Assembly: GCA_944364705.1 (NCBI GenBank)
Contig: CALVWH010000121.1
Location: 1-10,465, forward strand
Reading direction: 5' to 3'
From: an uncultured Bacilli bacterium
GTDB lineage: Bacteria > Bacillota_I > Bacilli_A > RF39 > UBA660
Length of the DNA stretch: 10,465 nucleotides
The translations under genes were made by a program, and so were the position numbers. Positions 5,911 through 10,465 of the stretch are shown here, one piece after another (within the stretch, counting starts at the first letter, position 1; every line of letters begins with the position of its first letter). Below the pieces are notes generated by a model, which made no database searches, was not told where the DNA came from, and saw only the letters and a list, made by a program, of their open reading frames with translations.

Positions 5911-6448
5911 TCATTTGTTTTACTTTTTGTTCTTGTTTTCTAAGGTTTGCTTTTTCTTTCGCAAATGCTAAAGCTTCTAGTAAAACTTTAGGTTCAATGT
6001 TTAGTTCCTGATTAAAAATTTGAATTAAATCTTGGATATACCAATCTTCGTAGGCAAGCAATTTAATAAATTCTTCTTTGGTATGATATCCTTTGTAACA
6101 AGCACCATGTTGATAGGTTAATTGATCAAAGAAATCTGGTTTTTGCATTTGTAAATACATGACAATATCAGAAAAATAAATATCGCTACGATCCGCTAAT
6201 TTTTGAAATTGTGTAAATTGATATAATTTCAAAAGTTCTGGATCTTTTTCTTGAATCACTTTCTCCATTGGTAAAGTGTTTTCTTTTTGTGATTGGCTTT
6301 CTTCTAATAGATATACCCAATCATAAAATTCTCTCGTATCTGAAAAATCTTGGATGGTGATGTCTTTTTTTTCGTTTAAATTTTTATTAGGAATACATTG
6401 TTTTCCCGTAAGTGTTGAATTATTAAAATCATTTTTTGATAATTCCAT
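5897..6448 (-). CDS. Protein of unknown function, 183 residues
   Basis: I do not recognise this protein. It has 183 residues, no signal peptide and no transmembrane segment, so it is probably cytosolic. It is rich in Lys, Gln, Glu and aromatic residues and appears mostly helical. Residues 70-160 look most structured, including LYQFTQFQKLADRSDIYFSD (75-94) and YEDWYIQDLIQIFNQELNIE (133-152). That pattern, with a following VLLEALAFAKEKANLRKQ stretch, is loosely like the small helical domain of DnaD-type primosomal proteins, but I could not confirm their motif. The C-terminal tail (164-183) is basic. The start is supported by a strong AAAGGAGGG ribosome binding site 5 nt upstream and by a clear promoter. 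It is divergent from recD2 and convergent with rpe, with which it overlaps by 3-4 nt. Confidence 0.8.
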   Translation of the reverse strand: MELSKNDFNNSTLTGKQCIPNKNLNEKKDITIQDFSDTREFYDWVYLLEESQSQKENTLPMEKVIQEKDPELLKLYQFTQFQKLADRSDIYFSDIVMYLQMQKPDFFDQLTYQHGACYKGYHTKEEFIKLLAYEDWYIQDLIQIFNQELNIEPKVLLEALAFAKEKANLRKQEQKVKQMTKKH

Positions 6449-6477
6449 ACGATCCCTCCTTTTTCTGGGTAACTACC

Positions 6478-6505
6478 ATTATAATACAAAATAGAAAAAA
6501 GTCAA
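6478..6505 (-). promoter_or_regulatory. Promoter of the 183-residue minus-strand gene
   Basis: On the minus strand TTGACT (6505-6500) and a perfect TATAAT (6483-6478) are 16 bp apart. Transcription would start near 6471, and the strong GGAGGG ribosome binding site (about 6460-6455) lies downstream. Confidence 0.75.
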
Positions 6506-6510
6506 ATTCA

Positions 6511-6539
6511 TTTACTTTTCTTTCAACCTCTAGTATAAT
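6511..6539 (+). promoter_or_regulatory. Promoter of recD2, with a very short leader
   Basis: TTTACT (6511-6516) and a perfect TATAAT (6534-6539) are 17 bp apart. The start of transcription would fall near 6546, only about 9 nt before the ATG at 6555, so the GGTGA ribosome binding site (6546-6550) would sit at the very 5' end of the mRNA. The -35 lies 5 bp from the -35 of the divergent promoter. Confidence 0.65.
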
Positions 6540-6554
6540 AAAAACGGTGATTTT

Positions 6555-7620
6555 ATGAAAATATTTGTAAAAGGAAAATATCGACAAAGTATTTTTTCTA
6601 CGGATCAAGGATATCATATTGGTATTTTAAAACTTACCGATACCAATTCGGAAATTTTTTCTGATTTTATTGGGAAAACCATTACTTTTACGGGATATTT
6701 TCATGAATTAAATTTAGATGATCAATATCTTTTTTACGGAGAAGAAGTAGAACATCCAAAATATGGATTGCAGTTTCAAGTTTCAGAATATGAAAGAGTA
6801 AAACCAGAAGATCGAGATGGAATTATTGCTTTTTTATCTTCGGATTTGTTTCATGGTATTGGAGAAAAACAGGCAGCAAGTATTGTGGATGTTCTTGGAA
6901 AAGATACGTTAAATAAAATATTGGAAGATAAAAATAATTTGCTTTTGGTACCAAAATTAAGTCAAAAGAAAATTGATTTGATTTATCAAACGCTTACCAA
7001 ATATGAAGAAAGTTATCAGATGATTGTCTATCTTACAGAGCTTGGTTTTTCTATGAAAGATGCTCTTAGTATTTATAATACGTATAAAGGGCATACTTTA
7101 GAAAAGATTGAACATAATATTTATCAGTTGATTGATGATATTCCAGATATTAATTTTAGTAAAGTCGATGAAATTAGTAGTAAACTTGGCATTTCTTATG
7201 ATGATGAACGAAGAATTAAAGCGGTTATTGTTTATATTATGAAAAAAATGGTTTTTGAAAAAGGAGATACGTATTTACAAAAAGAGGACATTTATGATCG
7301 GGTTTATCATTATCTTCAATTTTCTATTCGGGAAGAAGATTTTTCTATTTACTTACATGAACTTATGAATGAAGATAAAATTGTTATTTTTGAGGAAGAT
7401 TATTATTTAAAAGAAGATTATGAAGCAGAAAGGGAAATTGTTTATAAATTTTCTCTTCTTCTAAATAGGCCGAAACAAAAACAAGAAAAATCGTTGGAAT
7501 TTTTGGAAACGTTAGAAAAAGAAAATCATATTCATTATAATGAAAAACAAAAGGAAGCGATTCAAAAGGCTTTAGAAGAAAATTTGTTAATTATTACTGG
7601 TGGACCAGGGACTGGGAAAA
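6555..7620 (+). CDS. recD2: RecD2-type ATP-dependent DNA helicase, 5' exon interrupted by a group II intron
   Basis: First 355 codons of a RecD-like superfamily 1B 5'-3' DNA helicase (YrrC/RecD2), usually about 720-800 residues and involved in repair and replication-fork maintenance. The N-terminal OB-like domain (1-85) starts KGKYRQSIFSTDQGYHIG (6-23). A helix-hairpin-helix region follows, with GIGEKQAASIV (102-112), then a winged-helix-like segment (about 230-300). The linker YNEKQKEAIQKAL (330-342) is the Q-motif-like region, and Walker A is TGGPGTGK (348-355). The exon ends after the first base of codon 356. Unspliced RNA would add eight residues (SATSLVVK) and stop at 7646. Splicing supplies a C as the next base, giving ACN, the expected Thr of Walker A. 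The rest, including Walker B and the other helicase motifs, lies beyond the window. Confidence 0.93.
7608..7620 (+). other. Intron target site: IBS2 and IBS1 in the recD2 Walker A codons
   Basis: IBS2 is GGGACT (7608-7613, positions -13 to -8) and IBS1 is GGAAAA (7615-7620, positions -6 to -1). Each pairs with a segment of intron domain I (7977-7982 and 8044-8049). These bases encode part of the P-loop, PGTGK. Confidence 0.75.
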
Positions 7621-7976
7621 GTGCGACAAGTTTAGTAGTCAAATAAACAAAGCTACTACATTATCTAAGATAATGAACTGATAGTCTGAGATGAGAATTG
7701 ATAGGGTAACGCCTTGAAGCTCACTGCTAATACTTCGACATGCAGGAGTTGGTAACAAACCTGTGTGAAGCTCGAGGAAGTCGGCTGAAGAACACCCTAG
7801 AACAGAAAATTATTAAGTAATGTTGGTACAAAAGTGTCTAGAGACCGCCCGCAGGAAAGATAATAGAGTATGTTCAAGGAAAAATGAGTCAATAACTCAT
7901 GTGTTTGATAGGTCGGGCATCTATAAAATAACTATGGTTAGAATGTATTCAAAATACTGACGAACCTCCGAATGTA

Positions 7977-7982
7977 AGTCTC
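7977..7982 (+). other. EBS2 of the group II intron
   Basis: AGTCTC pairs over six positions with IBS2 GGGACT (7608-7613), with one G-U pair. It lies in a loop-like stretch of domain I, about 60 nt before EBS1. Confidence 0.6.
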
Positions 7983-8032
7983 GTAAAAGTGGAAAGAGTC
8001 GAAAGGGCTCGGGATAGTTATATGCCAGAGGG

Positions 8033-8056
8033 CAGACTGAATTTTTTCTAAGTCTG
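8033..8056 (+). other. EBS1 stem-loop of the group II intron
   Basis: CAGACT (8033-8038) and AGTCTG (8051-8056) form a perfect 6-bp stem. The 12-base loop holds TTTTCT (8044-8049), which pairs with all six bases of IBS1 GGAAAA (7615-7620), with one G-U pair. A terminal loop in domain I is the expected place for EBS1. Confidence 0.8.
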
Positions 8057-8405
8057 ACCTTAATCGTTACAGGCGATTGCGGTATATCGGGATAGAGGAG
8101 TGAACCTAAGGTTATATGGTAAAAGATAAGGCTATCGGAACTTGGAATTATCCAACCTTAAGCTTTAAGGTTTAAGGTAGCAGAAGCGAAAACATTTAAT
8201 AATGTATAAGTTATGCGTAATGGATAATAAGCGGTGGTATTACTTACGATGTTTCTTGTAATGAGAAACGGAGGGATGACCACTAGTCATAATATAAGAT
8301 TAACGTAAACTTACATCAAAATTTTATATAACAAATTGCGAGTAAGAATAATAAACTTCGTAAGTTGGGAAGTTAACTCTTCGCAGAAATCGAGGTGAAT
8401 ACGTT

Positions 8406-10346
8406 ATGAAAGATAAAAACTTTACACGAAAAGAAAAATCTGCATATTATTCACAATGTATGCAGATGTACCAAGGTTTATATGAGTTAACAAAAGAACA
8501 AATTAAAGATAAAGGTTATGCTTCGCATAAAAGCTTAATGTATAAAATAGCTTCTACAAAGAATATAGTGAATGCAATAAGAAGTATTTCAAAAAACACA
8601 GGCGGAGGAACCGCTGGTGTGGATGGAACTACCATTAGGGATGTTAAGAAATATAATAACTCAGAAATGGTAAGAAGAATACAAAATAAACTTCTAGGTA
8701 ACAACTATCAACCTAAAAGAATTAAAAGAGTATATATTCCTAAAAATAATGGGGATTTAAGACCTCTTGGAATTCCAACAATAGAAGATAGAATTATACA
8801 GCAAGCAATAAAGCAAGTACTTGAACCAATAGCAGAAGCTCAATTTTCAAGAGTAAGCTCAGGATTTAGACCAGGAAGGTCTGCTCATAATGCAATGGCA
8901 CAAGTAGACAATATGATACAAATGTCTAAAATGAGTTGGTGTGTCAAATGTGACATAAAAGGATTCTTTGACAATGTTGACCATAATAGATTAATTAAAG
9001 CATTATGGAGTTTTGGTATAAGAGACAAAAAAGTTCTTAGTATTATCAAAACAATATTAAAAACAGAAATAGTAGATATGGATGGCACAGTAACAAAACC
9101 TGAAAAAGGAACGCCACAAGGCGGAGTTATAAGCCCGCTACTAGCAAATATTTACTTAGATGCTTTAGACAAATGGGTAGAATCTCAATGGACACATTTT
9201 AAAACAAGGTACACATATTACTCAGATATAAGAGATAAGAGCTATCAAAGACCAAATCAAAATAAGAAATATAGAGCACTTCGAAGTAACTCAAAAATGA
9301 AAGAAATGTATATTATTCGATATGCAGATGATTTTTTGATTTTTACAAACAGTAAAGAAAATGCAGAGAAAATAAAACATGCTACTATATTATGGTTAAA
9401 ACAAAATTTAAAACTTGAGTGCAGTCTTGAAAAAACAAAGCTCATAGACCTTAAAAATGAATTTGCAGAATTTCTGGGATTCAAATTTAAAATATCCAAT
9501 AGAGTAAAAGTAACATCTAAAGGAAGTAAAAAATATATTATAGATTCACATATTGCAGATAAGTCGCTTAAAAATATAAAAGAAAAGTTGAACAAACAAA
9601 TCGATTATATAGCTACTGCAAATGATAATATAACATTTCATAAAGCCATACAAATTTACAATAGCATGGTAATGGGCATTCATAATTATTTCTGTGTTGC
9701 TCATGGAGTTAATAATGATTTAAGCCGAATTGGCTGGGATATTCAAAGGAAACTCTATAACAGAGTTCTCAAAGATTATCCAGACAGAAACTCTACACCA
9801 GAAAATTATCTTCCGTGTTACCAGACAATAGTAAATAAATATGGTACTTCCAAAGAGCTAAAATGGTGCAAAGGAATTCCGATAATTCCAATCAGGTATG
9901 TACAATTTAAAGCCCCAATAAGCTTTAATGAAGGTTATAATCTATATGATATAGAAAATAATCTAAATACAATAAACCTTGAAGATATGGCAAAAATAAT
10001 TGCATATTTTTCAAGTGATGTGCATAATGAACGAGACACAACGGAATTATACGAAAACAAAATCAGTAGATTAGTTAGCCAAAAAGCTCTCTGTTATATT
10101 ACGAAAACACCGTTGATATATGGAGAAATAGCTACACATCATATACTTCCTGTACATCTTGGTGGAACTGATAAATATGAAAATATTATCATAATACAAG
10201 AAAGAGTTCATGAATTAATACATAATTCAGAATCACTACAAGAAGCATTAGAGAAGCTCAAATCGGAATATTCAACGGGAAAAAGAATCGAAAAGAAGTT
10301 TACTGAAATCTATATTAAAGCGAATCCTGAGAAATCTAAAATTTAA
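8406..10346 (+). CDS. ltrA: Group II intron reverse transcriptase/maturase with HNH domain
   Basis: A 646-residue multifunctional protein that binds its intron RNA, helps splicing and copies the intron into DNA at new sites. Reverse transcriptase blocks are in order: GGGTAGVDGTTI (66-77), RVYIPKNNGDLRPLGIPTIEDRI (108-130), SSGFRPGRSAHNA (151-163), CDIKGFFDNVDH (182-193, catalytic Asp183), KGTPQGGVISPLLANIYLD (234-252) and RYADDF (305-310, catalytic Asp308/Asp309). The maturase domain X spans about 385-500. The C-terminal region has an HNH motif: CYITKTPL (563-570), HHILPVHLGGTDKYENI (578-594) and VHELIH (601-606). Zinc-binding Cys pairs are mostly absent, with only Cys563 left. GAGGTGA (8392-8398) is the ribosome binding site, 7 nt before ATG. 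Heavy use of ATA and AGA codons differs from the flanking host genes and suggests transfer. Confidence 0.97.
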   Translation: MKDKNFTRKEKSAYYSQCMQMYQGLYELTKEQIKDKGYASHKSLMYKIASTKNIVNAIRSISKNTGGGTAGVDGTTIRDVKKYNNSEMVRRIQNKLLGNNYQPKRIKRVYIPKNNGDLRPLGIPTIEDRIIQQAIKQVLEPIAEAQFSRVSSGFRPGRSAHNAMAQVDNMIQMSKMSWCVKCDIKGFFDNVDHNRLIKALWSFGIRDKKVLSIIKTILKTEIVDMDGTVTKPEKGTPQGGVISPLLANIYLDALDKWVESQWTHFKTRYTYYSDIRDKSYQRPNQNKKYRALRSNSKMKEMYIIRYADDFLIFTNSKENAEKIKHATILWLKQNLKLECSLEKTKLIDLKNEFAEFLGFKFKISNRVKVTSKGSKKYIIDSHIADKSLKNIKEKLNKQIDYIATANDNITFHKAIQIYNSMVMGIHNYFCVAHGVNNDLSRIGWDIQRKLYNRVLKDYPDRNSTPENYLPCYQTIVNKYGTSKELKWCKGIPIIPIRYVQFKAPISFNEGYNLYDIENNLNTINLEDMAKIIAYFSSDVHNERDTTELYENKISRLVSQKALCYITKTPLIYGEIATHHILPVHLGGTDKYENIIIIQERVHELIHNSESLQEALEKLKSEYSTGKRIEKKFTEIYIKANPEKSKI

Positions 10347-10381
10347 ACAGTAAGTGAAAAGTTAACTTATATTATGATGGC

Positions 10382-10415
10382 ACGCCGTGTGCGGTGAAAG
10401 TCGCATGCACGGTGT
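10382..10415 (+). ncRNA. Group II intron domain V (catalytic hairpin)
   Basis: This 34-nt hairpin is the most conserved part of the ribozyme. The lower stem pairs ACGCCGTG (10382-10389) with CACGGTGT (10408-10415), and a GAAA tetraloop (10396-10399) caps the upper stem. A two-base bulge lies in the 3' strand near 10406-10407. The catalytic triad position reads CGC (10383-10385) rather than the commoner AGC. Confidence 0.92.
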
Positions 10416-10417
10416 AG

Positions 10418-10464
10418 AGCGGGGGAAAAGCTGGAGATAATATCAAAGGCTTACCTATCGCTAT
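10418..10464 (+). ncRNA. Group II intron domain VI with branch-point adenosine
   Basis: GCGGGGG (10419-10425) pairs with CCTATCGC (10454-10461) if A10457 is left unpaired. That bulged A is 7 nt from the 3' end, where the 2'-OH nucleophile for lariat formation is expected. The intron then ends in CTAT (10461-10464). Confidence 0.82.
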
Positions 10465-10465
10465 C

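Larger units (their letters stand above)
7621..8405 (+). ncRNA. Group II intron ribozyme, 5' part (domains I to III and start of IV)
   Basis: This 785-nt stretch has no protein gene; it is structured intron RNA. It opens with GTGCGAC and an early hairpin, TAGTAG (7633-7638) with CTACTA (7653-7658). A stem-loop at 8033-8056 carries EBS1, and EBS2 is at 7977-7982. Base composition is richer in G than the flanking genes. AAGTTAACT (8370-8378) can pair exactly with AGTTAACTT (10360-10368) beyond the maturase gene, which could be part of the domain IV stem. I did not delimit domains II and III. Confidence 0.88.
7621..10464 (+). mobile_element. Complete group II intron (2844 nt) inserted in recD2, sense orientation
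   Basis: A self-splicing retroelement that encodes its own reverse transcriptase/maturase. The 5' end GTGCGAC matches the GUGYG consensus. EBS1 and EBS2 in domain I pair with the upstream exon. The maturase gene occupies the domain IV region. Domain V (10382-10415) is intact, and domain VI has a bulged A at 10457, 7 nt before the end. The 3' end CTAT (10461-10464) fits the terminal AY rule. The base at 10465 is exon 2 and restores the Thr codon of the helicase P-loop. Complete RNA parts and an intact reading frame suggest an active or recently active copy. The HNH-bearing maturase and RNA features suggest a bacterial IIB-type lineage, but I cannot fix the class. Confidence 0.95.

Noticed and set aside
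6429..6617. 62-codon minus-strand open frame spanning the promoter region and the recD2 start
   Set aside because: It overlaps two clear promoters and the start of recD2 and has no plausible product.
7621..7646. In-frame extension of recD2 (SATSLVVK and stop), suggesting a truncated pseudogene
   Set aside because: These bases are the conserved 5' end of a group II intron; the gene is split by a spliceable element rather than simply truncated.
7647..8400. Possible CRISPR, riboswitch or tRNA content in the gene-free stretch
   Set aside because: No regular repeats, tRNA cloverleaf or known aptamer was seen; the stretch is explained as group II intron domains.
8516..9595. Minus-strand open frames within the maturase gene (8516-8704, 8885-9088, 9257-9595)
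   Set aside because: All lie antisense to conserved reverse transcriptase motifs; their Leu/Ile/Phe-rich translations are what AT-rich antisense frames give.
10454..10458. Alternative intron 3' end after the first CTAT (10455-10458)
   Set aside because: It would also give a Thr codon (ACG) but would place the end inside the domain VI stem and leave no branch A at the right distance; the end at 10464 fits both.

Overview
The window looks like chromosomal DNA of a very AT-rich, low-GC Bacillota. Tryptophan is encoded by TGG and TGA is used as a stop, which argues for the standard bacterial code and against a Mycoplasma-type code. A complete spo0A points to an endospore-forming ancestry. A processive-looking diacylglycerol-type glycosyltransferase, compact gene spacing and short versions of central enzymes fit the gut Bacilli/Erysipelotrichia-like lineages that neighbour the Mollicutes. 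This placement is an inference.

Layout. Positions 1-115 appear to be the end of a mobile element. They hold the first 13 codons of a minus-strand gene with a hairpin over its ribosome binding site, plus a pair of 12-bp direct repeats. An intrinsic terminator with no gene in front of it follows (125-147), then a strong extended -10 promoter. That promoter drives a tightly packed four-gene operon (217-4311): pgk, a UPF0104/MprF-like flippase-domain membrane protein, a GT4 glycosyltransferase of the glycolipid-synthase type, and tpiA. Two glycolytic enzymes thus enclose two genes likely to act on membrane lipids. spo0A (4436-5203) and rpe (5289-5900) follow, each with its own promoter and terminator. 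A 183-residue protein of unknown function is encoded convergently to rpe (5897-6448, minus) and shares with it a bidirectional terminator. It is divergent from recD2.

From 6555 to the end of the window lies the 5' exon of recD2 (RecD-like 5'-3' helicase), interrupted by a complete group II intron of 2844 nt (7621-10464). The intron carries the ribozyme domains and a 646-residue LtrA-type reverse transcriptase/maturase with a C-terminal HNH region. It sits in the sense orientation inside the codon for the Walker A threonine of the helicase. Its first base, EBS1, EBS2, domain V, the bulged branch-point A and its last base can all be read from the sequence. The final base of the window is the first base of exon 2, and splicing would restore a Thr codon (ACN).

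Recurring theme: three terminators place the stop codon of the gene inside the hairpin, so very little DNA is spent between genes. I found no CRISPR array, tRNA or rRNA. The most notable element is the group II intron in the P-loop codons of recD2, followed by the mobile-element end beside an orphan terminator. I saw no wholly new multi-gene system.
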